A DNA stretch of 64,000 nt. Source: Sambucus nigra. Lineage: Eukaryota > Streptophyta > Magnoliopsida > Dipsacales > Adoxaceae. Position numbers and translations under genes: made by a program. Location of the stretch: assembly GCA_949130495.1 (NCBI GenBank), contig OX422211.1, forward strand, positions 396,239,049 to 396,303,048. The letters are read 5' to 3'. The notes below the pieces were generated by a model. The model was not told the origin of the DNA. It was given only the letters and a program-made list of their open reading frames with translations, and searched no databases. Below are positions 48,602 through 59,779 of this stretch, piece by piece. The stretch's first letter is position 1. The number at the start of each line of letters is the position of its first letter.

Positions 48602-51600
48602 TGTAATACCCCGTATTTTTATGGCTTTTAAATTTAGGGATTTATTAAATTTAATTGAGATAAATTAATTTAATATTAATTCGGAAATTTGTTTTAAATG
48701 TTACTAGCGTGACGAGAGTTAGTAATTATTGGAAAATTGTTGATTTTTTAAATGTTACTTATTGAGTTAAGTAATATGTAGGATACATTTATTAAAATTG
48801 TCATGTGGGAATAATATGACAATTATGGAAATTAAGTTAGGACGCACCTGTGTCATGTCTGGACTAAATTATTATTATTAAATTGAATAAATTATAAGTC
48901 ACCCGTATGGTCATTTCGAGTGCGCCAATGTGTCCGGAAGGGTATAGATAGTCAGAAAAGTGTACCCGGGGGTTTAGTTTGAGTCTCCGGACGTTTTTAG
49001 GCCTAACAGGTAACCCGGAAGGGCATTTTGATAATTTTCTATATTTGGCCTTTGATAATGACGAAAATCATTACGATTATATCAGATGGAGTGCCAGCGA
49101 AGTTAGGGTTCTTAAAACTAAAAGGGAAGGAGGCCATAGGAAGAAGAAGGGAAAAAGCTTTCCAAGTGTTCAAGGCCAAGAACCACCAATCTTGCACCCC
49201 CACCACCACCAAAACGTAGATCCGAAGAAGAGGACTACTTCGATACCAATTAAAGTCATCGAATAAGACCTTTAATTCTCAGGCAAGTATTTATCTTGCT
49301 TTATTTGTAGTTAATGTCTCAATCATGTTAGTCTAGGGTTGTTTAGAACTTGTTTCATGAAAGAAAGTATGATTTTGAGACTTAAAATCACATGTTATAG
49401 AAGAAGTAATCATATTCAGGATATCTAAATCGCATGTAGAGGATAAATCACGAATTTGTATGGATTTAGAAGTAGGAAATCTGGAAAAGAATTGAAAGAA
49501 AAAGAAAAATTAGGGTTCTTGAAGTTTAGGAAATTTTTACCCATTAAATTGTTATAATTGATGAATTGGGACATATCTTATGTAGAAAATCATGTGTTTA
49601 GGTATATAGTACTTGTAGTAACGTTGGTTGGGAGTTTGGGAATTATATATGGAGATTTGGTTGAGGTTGGAGAGGCAAAACCCTAACTGGGTTAATGCAG
49701 TTTTCGTAGTAACTGCTTGATCGATCGATCGATCCAAGAACATCGATCGATCGATGATAGTTCGATCGACCCCATTTCCTCGATAGATCGACCCCTCCTG
49801 GAAAACTGCATTTTCCCCTTATGTTGGCTTAATACGATTAAAATGCATAGTAACCCTTGATTAGTATTGTTAGAGAATAATGGGTTATAAATAGGACCAG
49901 TAGGGTCTAAGTAAACTTCGTTGAGTGAGAACTTAATGTAAGATGAAATTAAGGGTTAACGGGGAGTCATTCATACATATGAAGTCATGCGTACCTTTAA
50001 TAAAAGGTCGAGACTTGTAAGGAAGTTAGACTAGAAGGTAAGTGAGAGTGCCTACTGAAATTATACTTAGGGAGATAGAATACTTCGAGAGACGAGAAGT
50101 AGGTATGGAGTAACTTATATATATGAGAATAAAAATGACAAATCCGTTATGCGAGATAATCAAGTAAAAATGTGCTAAGTGCGGATAATTATACTTATGG
50201 GTTGTGGGCGCACCTAATTTAGAAATCTGAATATATATATATATATATATGACTTTGTGAATGTGCATATTATATATCTTTGTAAAAATCATACCTGGGC
50301 TACTTGTTATCACGAGGGGTTTCTGCGCCGGGACGATCTTATCTCGATTGGACCTTTATGGGGGATATTGACTCGTACCCTAGAAGATAGTATCCTCGAT
50401 ACAGGCTATCCGAAAATGATAGTCAGATGTTCTAAGAGACGTGAGGGTATGTGCTGACCTCTTAGGACCTGGAACTATGCTTCGCCTCCATTTATTTGTG
50501 TATTGTGTTAATACAGTTCGAGTTCGAGAGTGATTCCGTACTAGTATTTCCCTTAGTTTGCGTGATACGGGGACTTGATAGTAGAGTATGCCAGCACCCT
50601 AAGTTTTATGTGGGGTGTCGTTAGTATATATATTATATGTGTGACTAATATATATACGTATATCTATATGGGAACTTTTTACTGCGCGTATAAGTAGATA
50701 AGTAGTGAATAAATGCTTCAATTTTATTATAAGCGTTCAGGAACTTTATAAGGGAAATGAGTTGTTCTAAATAACGTAGAAATCTCAAAGAGAATGATTT
50801 CCTAAAGTAAATATCATAACCTCACTTGTCACCTGATAAAACCTTATGGAATAAGTTAGAGAAACTTATGAGATTTATTAGTACGGTAGGTGTGCACACT
50901 AGAATGAGAGGTGATAATTCTCAAGAGAGTGTCGCATACTAACATGGTTATTGCATTAGCCGGTAAGCATTTTAAATACTTGCTAAACTAATTTTAAACT
51001 GTTTTACACTCGGGCTCTGACCCGTTTCCTGTGATTTCTTCTCTCTTGCATATACATATGTATATAATACAGGTGCCCAACCACAGGGGCGACATGTTTA
51101 GGTTCTTTGGACCGGACGCACTATAGCTTATGTGGGAGTTGCAGGCCATTGCTTAGACGACCTCATTATTGACTCCACTCCTACTTTTAGTTCTTATTAG
51201 TTAGGGCATGTGTTGCCCGTTTCTCTATTCAGTTTGGATTTTTGTCAGAGATTTACGTTCCTTTATGTTTCCATTAGTTGGTACTCTTTGGGATTTAATT
51301 ATTGTCAGGATGGTTTTATTTATAGTTTAAACTGGTTTGGTTTATATAGATGAATCTAATTCTTGTGTGTTATTATCCATCTTTAGTATGTCAGAGTTCT
51401 TAAATTGTTGGTTATTTAAAAAGGTTTTCATATTTGGATTTAATAAAATTGAAATAAGGTTTTAAAATTGTTTTGACACTCAGTTAATTATTTAGGGTGT
51501 TTAAATTCGAAATTTTATTTTGCGACAGTGATGCTAAGAATGAACCAACCGTTCACCTTGATTTTAATTTAATAAAGGACTGATCACCCGATATTTAATT

Positions 51601-51615
51601 AGGCGGGGTGTCACA
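48602..51615 (+). repeat. Element B LTR3
   Basis: 3014 bp, TGTAATACCCCG ... GTGTCACA. It carries an expanded (AT)n run near 50229-50249 compared with LTR1. It shares several variants with LTR2 against LTR1. Confidence 0.95.
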
Positions 51616-51620
51616 GAGAG
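51616..51620. repeat. TSD of element B, right copy (GAGAG)
   Basis: Matches 20002-20006. The integrase of E continues beyond it. Confidence 0.9.
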
Positions 51621-51910
51621 GTCATGTTGTACAACTCTTGAGGAGGTAAGTGATGGAGATTGGCAAAATCCTGGCATTTAAGGCACCTCTTAACGTATGC
51701 TACAAAGTCTTGATCCATGGTAATCTAGTAATATCCATGTCAAATGATCTTCTTAGCAAGTATATGTCATTCATGTGTGTTCTGCACTCCCCACCATGGA
51801 TCTCCTCAATGCCAACCCCTATTATGCATTGTAGATGAGTAGCATCAAAGTTTCTTCGGAACAAAGCGGTGTCACAAATGATATACTTGGCTATGAGTTT
51901 TTGGAGGTTC
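51621..51910 (-). pseudogene. Element E integrase, zinc-binding region
   Basis: The minus strand reads TMDQDFVAYVKRCLKCQDFA, then NLHHLPPQELYNMTS. This matches Tat integrase 'TM..D...FV..C.KCQ......H.PP.ELH.MTSPWPFS.WGID'. The CxxC pair (CLKC) is intact. The sentence is cut by B after NMTS and resumes at 20006 as P, stop, PFSTWGID. Confidence 0.8.
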
Positions 51911-52079
51911 ATATAATTTTTCTAATCAGCCCCTTTGAGGGTATTGTCCATGTTTGAGGAGGCAACAAAAATCATTAAACCACCTGACCTTGTCTTAATT
52001 TTTTTGGTAGCGACATCGATATGGTAGCAATGAGTTGGCCAAGACTATTTCTGAAATTATAAGGGGGCAATTATTATTC

Positions 52080-52470
52080 CCTCGGGCATATCGACCATAG
52101 AGGCTAAATTTGGGGATGCATAGGCAATGTTATTTCTTGAACGGGGGAGATATTGAAAGGTAACATCTTTGAATTGGGAATTAAGTTTATCACGATGACC
52201 ATGGAAGGGCAAGAGTTTCTCATCTTTAATTTTCCATTTTCAAAAAACGTGTCCTATGATGAGGGATGAATCTCCATAAACATCAAGGTATTAGATTCCT
52301 TTTTATAGGGAAAGTTTGAGGACTACAGTGCATGCCTCATATTTATCATGTTATTAGTGCAATAAAGTTTATTTTAATGGAAATAGGAGTATGAGAGTCA
52401 TTAGGTACGATTAGGAGTATCCCAATTCCGTATCCTTTTTATTGGCATCTCTATCAAAGAACAATTGCTA
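52080..52470 (-). pseudogene. Element E archaeal-type RNase H relic
   Basis: The minus strand contains KYEACTVVLKLSL, LDVYGDSSLIIGHV, KWKIKDEKLLPFHGH and FKDVTFQYLPRSRNN. These match the Tat second RNase H ('EYEACI.GL', 'L.VYGDSSLVI.QV', 'W..RDEKL.PY', 'F..LPR..N..ADALA'). One catalytic Asp (GDS) is retained. Stops break the frame. Confidence 0.75.
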
Positions 52471-52523
52471 CCAGAGCTCTTCATGAGTATAACTGAGAAT
52501 TTTTTCATTTGAAAATTTAGAGA

Positions 52524-53063
52524 TCCACAAGTTTATTTCTTCCATGGGATGATCAACTAGGTAATCATAAATGGCCCTTCATTTGATGGTTTTCTATGTG
52601 ATGTTGGTGATGTCGAATTGGGCTAGAAACAATAGCCATCAGGCCTTGCGGCTTGACAAAGTAGGTTTCTCTAGCAGGTAATTTACGGAGTCTATCTGAG
52701 ACACTAACTTGGTGGGTAATGCAAGCATGTAGTGTTGGAGTTTATAAGGGACGCAAACTAAGGTAACACATGCCTTCTCCAGTATTGTATAGGTCCACAA
52801 GTTTATTTCTTCCATGGGATGATCAACTAGGTAATCATAAATGGCCCTTCATTTGATGGTTTTCTATGTGATGTTGGTGATGTCGAATTGGGCTAGAAAC
52901 AGTAGCCATCAGGCCTTGCGGCTTGACAAAGTAGGTTTCTCTAGCAGGTAATTTACGGAGTCTATCTGAGACACTAACTTGGTGGGTAATGCAAGCATGT
53001 AGTGTTGGAGTTTATAAGGGACGCAAACTAAGGTAACACATGCCTTCTCCAGTATTGTATAGG
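52524..53063 (-). repeat. 270-bp tandem duplication in RNase H of E
   Basis: 52524-52793 is repeated directly as 52794-53063. I see one mismatch (ACAATAG against ACAGTAG). It covers the block that reads LEKACVTLVCVPYKLQHYM, then LALPTKLVSQIDSVNYLLEK on the minus strand. This is the gypsy RNase H of a Tat pol. Confidence 0.95.
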
Positions 53064-53149
53064 TATAGGATTATGGGTAGATGGGGATACGGTGGCATGA
53101 GTATTGGTATTTGGGTAAGGTTTTGCCTTATTTTTTGAAGGCTTCTTCG

Positions 53150-54000
53150 CACGCCTCATTTCATAATTTGGTTGAATCTTTTCGGAGGAGTTTCAAGATG
53201 GGTTCGTAGATGGAAATGAGTTCATTGATGAATCTGTTGATGTACTGGAGCTTTCTAAGAAATCATGTACTTCTTTCTCAGCCCGTAGAGGTGACATTTT
53301 AAGGATTTCCTTGAGTTCAGCAGGGTTTGATTTTATTCCCTTCTCACTAACCATAAAGCCTAGGATCTTACCTTTTGTAACATAAAAAACTCACTTTTGC
53401 AGATTTAGATGCATCTGATACTCTCATAATCGATCAAATAACTTTCTCAAGGCAAGGATGTGACCTTATCGAGATTTGTATTTCACGATCATATCATCAA
53501 CATATGCTTCGACCTCTTTGTAGATAAGTTTACCTTTTATATGTAGCCCTAGCATTTTTTAGACCAAAAGGCATAATAATATAGTAGAAGGTTCCCCAAG
53601 GGTGGTGAAAGCATTCTTATTTTGGTGATCAGGATGCATCTTATTTTGATTATACCCCACGAATCCATCGACGAATGACTTAAGGACGTGATTAGAAGAA
53701 TTTTCGATGATCATATCAATATTTGTTAAAGGTTATCCCTCTTTTAGATAATCTTTATTCAAAGCCCAATAGTCGATGCACATGCAGAACTTTCCTCCTA
53801 ATTTAGGTACTGGCTCTATTAGCAAACTAAGTTGGGTGTTCAATTACGTGGATGAAACCCACGTTCACTTGCTTGACTACTTCATCTTTTATTTTGAAGG
53901 ACCATTCAAGCTGAAACTACCTTAGCTTTTGTTTGATAGGTTTGCACTCAGGTACAGATCTTGTGTTGCAGAATCTTTAGGATGATGTCGGGCATGCTGT
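53150..54000 (-). pseudogene. Element E reverse transcriptase relic
   Basis: The minus strand gives [19 protein letters not shown] and then, after a shift, AYVDDMIVKYKS (YVDDM at about 53490-53504). Later blocks correspond to LRKLFDRL, YQMHLN and LGFMVSEKGIKSNPAE. The order follows Tat RT ('[13 protein letters not shown]', 'YVDDMIVKS', 'LGFMVSERGIE.DP.KI'). Multiple frameshifts and stops. Confidence 0.8.
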
Positions 54001-54856
54001 TATAAGACCATATGAGTACATCCACGAACTCCTTTAGAAGATTTTCAAATTGTAACTGCTCATTCTCGTTGAAGGTTGATCATATCCTAATTTCATGCAG
54101 AATGCTATAAGAACCAAAAATAATGACAATAGTATCTTCATCATTAGTTTAAACGTGGTTATGTTATTTTATTTTCTCTTAGTAAGATCAGTTAAGAAGT
54201 GTTCATTCATTAAGTCATCTTCATCAATTATTTGATTATTAAAATCAATGATATTAATAAAAGGCACGGCAACATACTGAAAATATTCTTTCATTTCATT
54301 GTTAACATTTTTGAGAAAACAACATTAAGGACCTTATCAAATGAGGACTTATTTATATTTTAATCAGAAACAGTAGAAGTAAAAATGGGTTAATTCTTAA
54401 GGCAATAAATAGCAGGGTTTTGGGTTGACAAGGTTAGATTGATCATAACTCTCCACCAATTGAGGAGAGGCATGACAACATGAAAAATCTTTTAGGAAGG
54501 TCGAATAACTCAGACTCGGAACGGAACATGCAGAGTTTCATCCCAGTATACGAAGAACGAAGGACTCATCAATTTCAGTGATTTCATATCAAAAGAGCTT
54601 AAATCAGAGACTTGATGGTTAGTGGCTTCACCTCAACTTGGATCCCTCTGTCCAAGTGAACTTATCCTCAAAGAAAATCTTAAACCCTAGCTTTATTTTC
54701 TTTTCAACTACATGGCTCTAGAAAGCTGCAATAGGGGAAATCCTAGCCTTCTTTGATAAAATTCCCATTTAGAAAATCACCAAGAATGACTTATTTCCTC
54801 TTCAACATCCTTTTTTGTACGACTAGAAAAGAGATAAAATTTTAGCTAGGGACAAT
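54001..54856 (-). other. Upstream part of E, unresolved
   Basis: Expected to hold the protease and pol N-terminus of E, but decay is too deep for me to identify domains. It ends where the LTR of F starts at 54857. Confidence 0.4.
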
Positions 54857-55663
54857 TGATACCCCAAACCACAAGGTGGAGAAGTTATCTTCAGGATGAT
54901 TGGTTCAAGGATTCCTTATTGTCTATTGCCCAGGCCCATTCTGGGCATAAAATGCATATTCTTGAACATCTTAATCGGGTTGACATTACCATGAGAGTTG
55001 TGTTCGGGAATCCCTTTATATTTAAAGTTATCTATAGTTGGGAGAGGGAGAGGATCGATCTTAAAACCTGGAAGAAACATGTCATTTGCACTGTACTGGA
55101 TTTCAAGAATTAGGTTAATGGTACTCATGACGTCTATGTTATCGGCATCCCTGATGATGATAATGACCTCATGTTGATACCAAGAATTATCCTATTATAT
55201 GGAACAATCATAAATGGACAAGTGTTATCCATCGTGGCATCAGTCCTAGTCAGCAAGGCCTATTTCCTCAACTAAGTCCAAGAATGCCAACCAACAAGTA
55301 GAATGCTGACCAGCGTACAAAAGAATCCCGACCAACAGCAAGAAGACTGACCAATAGGGGCAGTAAAGCACCAATAGTTATATAAATTATGAACATTGTA
55401 CTGATGTAAATACCTTTTTTATAAAGTCATTCCATCCTTTAATATTCTGACTCTTTTACACCTTCAAGGGGCTATAAATACACTGTAATCCCTACATTCA
55501 AAGGACATGAAACAAGAGATAACTGAACAAACAAAAGCAATATACACTAGTGGACGTAGGGTTTTCCCTCTTAGCTAAACCACTTTAAAAATCTTTTATG
55601 TCTCTTATTTCCTTATTTATCTGTGACCAAATAATTAGAGATAGTCTATTTTTCGCATCAACA
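54857..55663 (+). repeat. Element F 5' LTR
   Basis: Starts TGATACCCCAAACC and ends ...GCATCAACA just before the primer-binding-like site. TATAAATA at 55473-55480. Limits are inferred from the terminal TG/CA and internal landmarks, because no second copy is visible. Confidence 0.6.
55473..55480 (+). promoter_or_regulatory. TATA box candidate, F LTR
   Basis: GGGGCTATAAATACACTG, about 190 bp before the LTR end, as usual for Tat LTRs. Confidence 0.6.
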
Positions 55664-55685
55664 GACTTGCATCGTCTGTGAGAAC
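55664..55685 (+). other. Element F primer-binding-like site
   Basis: TTGCATCGTCTGTGAGAAC corresponds to GGCGTCATCTGTGGGAA in H. Confidence 0.5.
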
Positions 55686-56313
55686 GTGTTTCTGACCATT
55701 TTCACCCATTCATTCAAGTGGTTGATATTCTTGAATCAAGACTAAGAAATGATGGCATTCTGCTTGTTCCTTCTGCCCCACTAATGCCCATTGATTTAAC
55801 TGGTATTCTGGCCAATCTCGCCGGAGGACAAGAAGATATGTAACATACCATGAGGCAGTTAGCACAAACCTTGTAAGCTATGTCACCTTCCTTACCTGCT
55901 CGTGGAAATATGCCACCTCCTCCTCTAAGAAGCAGTAGGCATAGCCAATCCAGGACTACTAGAGATTCCTCTTATTTCCCAGGAGCAAGTTATTCTCTCT
56001 AAAAATCTGAGACCTATGATCATCACTTTTTTACTCCCAAAAGATTAAGTGCCTTAGAAAGGCTTAGTCGGGCATCTCCTTTTGACCATTTGGGACCCGG
56101 GGGAATAGATATATTCCAAGGGCAATGTCGAGGAATACTCGTGACCAATCGATCAAAGGAAAGGCTCATCCTAGTCTAGATTAGATGCCCGACAAACTAT
56201 TACAAGAAGAAAGTTTAGCACAAACAGTTGGTAGGAATGAAAAAGTTGTAACACACAAATCCGATGATGGATACAATGTATGGAAAGGCTCCATCTAGCG
56301 CCTGGAGGATAGA

Positions 56314-56763
56314 TTGAGAGAACTGGATAAAGCCAAACAAAGAAGCTTTGTGAAAGGATCTCCTTTCATAAAAGATATTATGAATTTTCCCACACCTTCA
56401 AAGTTTAAAGCTCCTGTGGTTACACCCAAATATGATGAAAAGACTGACCTTGTCCTTCATATCGAGCAATATCAGGCAGCTACTGACATATATGCGATCC
56501 CCGATGAGATGAGGTGCAGATCATTTCCTGGAACAATTACTGGTCTTGCTCAAATCTGTTACAATAGCCTTCCTTGGCGGTAAATTTCCAACTTCAATCA
56601 GCTAGTTAAGCTATTCATTAGTAACTTTTGCTTTGGGGCCAAACTAGTAAAAAGGTTAGTTCATTTACTCAGTGTGAGACAAAAGGAAGGAGAAAGTACT
56701 ATAGACTACATCACTCATTTCAATAATGAGAAATTAGAGGTTGTGGATTATGAGGTCGTGGTT
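56314..56763 (+). pseudogene. Element F gag, N-terminal part
   Basis: The open part reads SPFIKDIMNFPTPSKFKAP, then KYDEKTDLVLHIEQY and MRCRSFPGTITGLAQICYNS. This matches Tat Gag ('PF...I...PLP.KFK.P....YDG..DP..H...F' and 'CRAFP.TL.G.A..WF.SL'). A stop follows SLPWR. The next block, EGESTIDYITHFNNEKLEV, reaches the LINE junction. Confidence 0.75.
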
Positions 56764-58288
56764 GGTTGGATGCACCAGTGGTCTAAATGGCAGGAGCTGT
56801 GTAAGCCTAAATACTGTGGATAAGACTTCAAGTATGAGGTTGGTTTAGAAATTTTACACAGATAATTCCTTATGGACTGATTATATGAGGACCAAGTACA
56901 AGTCTTGGTCTCATTTTCAAAAAGGGGGATCTATAGCTTGGCGTCATATGAGGAAGATTAAAGAAATGTCTCTGGAGAACATGGAATGCTTGGATGGCAA
57001 GTGGATTTGGAAAGCTTCAATATCTGGTGAATTCACATTTTCTTCAGCTTGTAAGGTTATTAAGAGTAATTACTGTAAGTCTTTAGTAGCTGATAGAATC
57101 TGGGATCCTCATATTCCTAAGAAATTGTCTATCAACATGTGGAAAATTCTCAGGAATTCCCTTCCACTTGATAACAACATCAAAAAATTAGGAATTAGGA
57201 TGGCATCGAGATGTCAGTCATGTTTGATTAGCACTGAATCTTCTAATCATTTATTCCTTGAGTGCTTAGAGGTTAATCAGGTATGGGACATTTTTTCAAA
57301 TATTATGGGCATTAAATTGGATAAGAATAGTACGTCAGCAAATCTTATGAGATGGTGGTTTAGATCTAGTCGTAGTGACTATCAGAAATTCCTTTGTAAC
57401 TCAATCCTTATAGTGGTGTGCTGGGAGGTTTGGGAGGTTTGGAAGGCCAGAAATAGTAAGTTGTTTGAGGGAATCAAATTCAATCATCAAAAAGTCATTT
57501 AAAATTTAATTTTCATGATATCAAATATGTGCAGAAGTTTTTCTTTCTCAAATGAATGTTTGTCAGAGGATTTCAACATTAAAGAGATGTTCCATTTATC
57601 TTTTAAAAAGATTTTGAGAGTACACTCTTTAATCAAATGGATTCCTTCGTTTCAATCTTTCAAGCTTAATGTTGATGGTGCTTCGAAAGGAAATCCGGGT
57701 GCTAGTGGTTATGGAGGAATCTTAAGAAATGATAAAGGTCAAGTAAGGTTTGCTTTTGCTTATCCTGGTCAGATTTCCACTAACTCAGAGATGGAGATTC
57801 TTGGTTTAAAAATGGGAATTCAGTTGTGTTTGAAATTTAAGATTGATAAGGTTCAAATTGAATCTGACTCTTTGATGGTAGTGAAAGTGATAAGTAACGC
57901 TTGGAAGCCTCCTTGGAAATTATTTAAACATGTTAATGATGTCAGGTTGATGCTCACTCAGCTTAACTACTCTCTAAAACATTGTTATAGAGAGTCTAAC
58001 ATGGTTGTTGATAAACTAGACAATATTGGTATTGATCTTCCTATTGGTAAAATTTACACAAATTTCGAGGATCTTCCTCGGGTAGTCAGAGGAGCTTGTA
58101 AAATGGATGTGATGGGATGCCACTATGTTCGTATTTCTTACATAGACTTGTAATTGAGGCTATGATAAAGCCCCAAATTTATTGCTTTATCTTTCTAAGT
58201 TTCTTTAGGTGTTTTTGAAGCCATGCTGCAAAGGCTGTTTCTCATGTTTTAATAAATTTTAGGGGTCCTTTCCCTTTCTAAAAAAAAA
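56764..58288 (+). mobile_element. 5'-truncated L1-type LINE inserted in F gag
   Basis: About 1.5 kb ending in a 9-A tail (58280-58288). It starts inside ORF2: WSKWQELCKPKYCG at about 56789 is the usual segment before GGLG. A zf-RVT and then an RNase H domain follow. Removing 56764-58288 rejoins F gag as ...DYEVVV then ALMSELLPEKLYY, matching Tat Gag ('ALM.GLLP..F..SLAK.PPKT'). I could not find a clear TSD, so a small target deletion or decay is possible. Confidence 0.85.
56885..58153 (+). pseudogene. LINE ORF2 C-terminus: zf-RVT plus RNase H
   Basis: Two open pieces, 56885-57502 and 57515-58153, are in the same frame and separated by one TAA (57500-57502), so a single stop kills the frame. 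The first has the RT-linked zinc-binding region (WDPHIPKKLSINMWKILRN, then CQSCL, SNHLFLECLEVNQVW). The second has an RNase H (NVDGASKGNPGASGYGGILR, SEMEILGLKMG, QIESDSLMVV). The expected late 'AD.LA' motif reads VDKLDN, so the last catalytic Asp may be displaced. The reverse transcriptase itself is missing through 5' truncation. Confidence 0.85.
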
Positions 58289-58900
58289 GCTCTTATGAGT
58301 GAACTGCTCCCCGAGAAACTCTACTACACACTTGCTAAAGATCCCCCAAAGACAACGACCGATTTAATGGGAAAATGGTCAATATTATGAATGCAGAGGA
58401 GGTAATAGCAGCTAAGTGGAGCTCGGGGACCAAAGGAGGAAGAAAAACTGACAAGAAGGAACACAAAGATTCCAAGGAATATAAGGGGATCGAAGCAAAA
58501 AGGGATTATAGACCGGCTCAAGAATTACAATAATTACACTCCATTAACAATGTGTATTCAATATGTTTTGGAGGAAATTAAACATAACAAGATGTACGTT
58601 GGATTGAGAAGTTGAGGAGATCACCTATCAAGAGGGTCAAGTCCAAATACTGTGAATTTCATAAAGACCACGGTCACACGACAGATCGTTGCATTTGTCT
58701 ACATAATGAAATTAAAACTCTCACCCAAATAGGAAAATTGAACCAGTTTGTTGATCAGCACAACAACGAAGGAGCTCATCAAAGGTTGAAATCACCTTAC
58801 AAGCCTAGAGACAAGAAAAAGAAGACCCATGAAGATAACCAGGAGGATAATCCCTACCTACCCAAGAAACCTAGGAAACCATAATGTGAGGTATTCATGC
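58289..58900 (+). pseudogene. Element F gag, C-terminal part with knuckle
   Basis: Resumes with ALMSELLPEKLYYTLAKDPP. Further on (58612-58884) it reads VKSKYCEFHKDHGHTTDRC, then LHNEIKTLTQIGKLNQFV. This is the Tat Gag zinc-binding signature 'KYC.FH.DHGH.TE.C..L..EIE.LI..G.L..F', intact here, then a Lys-rich tail. Confidence 0.8.
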
Positions 58901-59049
58901 TCACCTTTGGTTCTTTTTATTGACAAATTATCATGGGTGGAGATGCAAGAGGAGGAGATCATACAGCAGAGAGGAAGGCTTACCCATGCTTGTTCCTATA
59001 TACAGAGAATCAATCTAGCTGAAGAAGATCGATAGAGGAAGGTCAACAA

Positions 59050-59521
59050 AGATAATCTAGTGATCGGTTTCTCTAAAAATGATAATTTAGGAGTATTGTA
59101 CCCCCATGATGATCCTCTAGTAATCAAAGTCAGAAAGTAGGATATCATTATTTCCAGAATAATAATTGATAATAGCAGCTTGACATATATTATGTTTTAT
59201 CCTTTCTTTAAAAGTTTGGATTTTAATCTCAGCCAATTGGATCCCTACCACGGACCTTTAATAGGTTTTTCTAGTGAGAAAGTATTCCCTTTGGGAACAA
59301 TTAAGGTGGAGATATTGATCGACACCTGGACTGCTAGCCGAACAAAGAAGATATGTTTCTTTATAATGGACAAAAATTTCCATTCGACCTATAATATGAT
59401 TATTAAAAGAGTAGGGTTGAAGAAGTTTGAAGTCGTACCATCTACAGTCTATCAAGATTTGAAGTTCCCGACCAACTTTAGGGTAGGCGTTATAAGGGGC
59501 GGCCAAAAAGTAGTTCGATAA
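59050..59521 (+). pseudogene. Element F protease relic
   Basis: Reads LGVLYPHDDPLVIKV, a stop, RIIIDNSSLTYIMFYPFFKS, GPLIGFSSEKVFPLGTIKVE, STYNMIIKRVGL and VPSTVYQDLKFPTNFRVG. These follow the Tat aspartic protease order ('PH.DALVI', 'RILVDSGSSADILF', 'LVGFSGE...PLG.I', 'YN.ILGRP.L', 'VPSTYH...KFPT..GVG'). The catalytic DSG reads DNS, so the active site is damaged. Confidence 0.8.
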
Positions 59522-59779
59522 TGCTACTACTCATCTATCGAACAAGAAGATCTAGAAGAAATAAAGAATAAAACCACCACTTACTAAGTTGACACCTCTT
59601 AACCTGATGAAGAATCTGAGATTGAAACCTTAGATCCAAGGGAGGAAATAGAATTGGTGAATGGACAGATAATAGAGGCAATAGAAAGCATTGTGTTGGA
59701 CGATGACAAGCCAGAACGCATCACTCAAATAGGAGCAACGCTGGATCCTGTTCTTAAATTGGAACTAGGGAAATTCCTT

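Larger units (their letters stand above)
20007..51615 (+). mobile_element. Element B: three-LTR, two-interior Tekay-like dimer (contains C and D)
   Basis: Order: LTR1 20007-23019, INT1 23020-27371, LTR2 27372-29586 plus 43451-44247, INT2 44248-48601, LTR3 48602-51615. LTR lengths without the insert are 3013, 3012 and 3014 bp. All start TGTAATACCCC and end GTGTCACA. Each interior begins with an initiator-Met PBS and ends with the PPT AGGGGGGAAG. Only the outermost edges have matching 5-bp repeats (GAGAG). The interiors are about 4.35 kb and closely similar to each other. They contain no intact gag-pol, only relics such as integrase fragments. Such three-LTR structures usually come from unequal recombination between copies. 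Confidence 0.9.
19066..54856 (-). mobile_element. Element E: decayed Tat Ty3/gypsy element, minus strand, hosting nested B, C and D
   Basis: Minus-strand order from high to low coordinates: upstream pol (about 54800-54000), RT (53900-53150), gypsy RNase H (53060-52560), archaeal-type RNase H (52470-52080), integrase zinc region (51760-51621), then integrase core and C-terminus (20006-19066). Having both RNase H types is diagnostic of Tat. Element B interrupts the integrase. Many stops and frameshifts show long decay. LTRs and outer limits were not found. At the right, the LTR of F begins at 54857, so F either abuts E or is inserted in it. Confidence 0.75.

Noticed and set aside
57500..57514. 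Two separate LINE genes (zf-RVT and RNase H)
   Set aside because: Both pieces share one frame with only a TAA and a few codons between. It is one ORF2 remnant.
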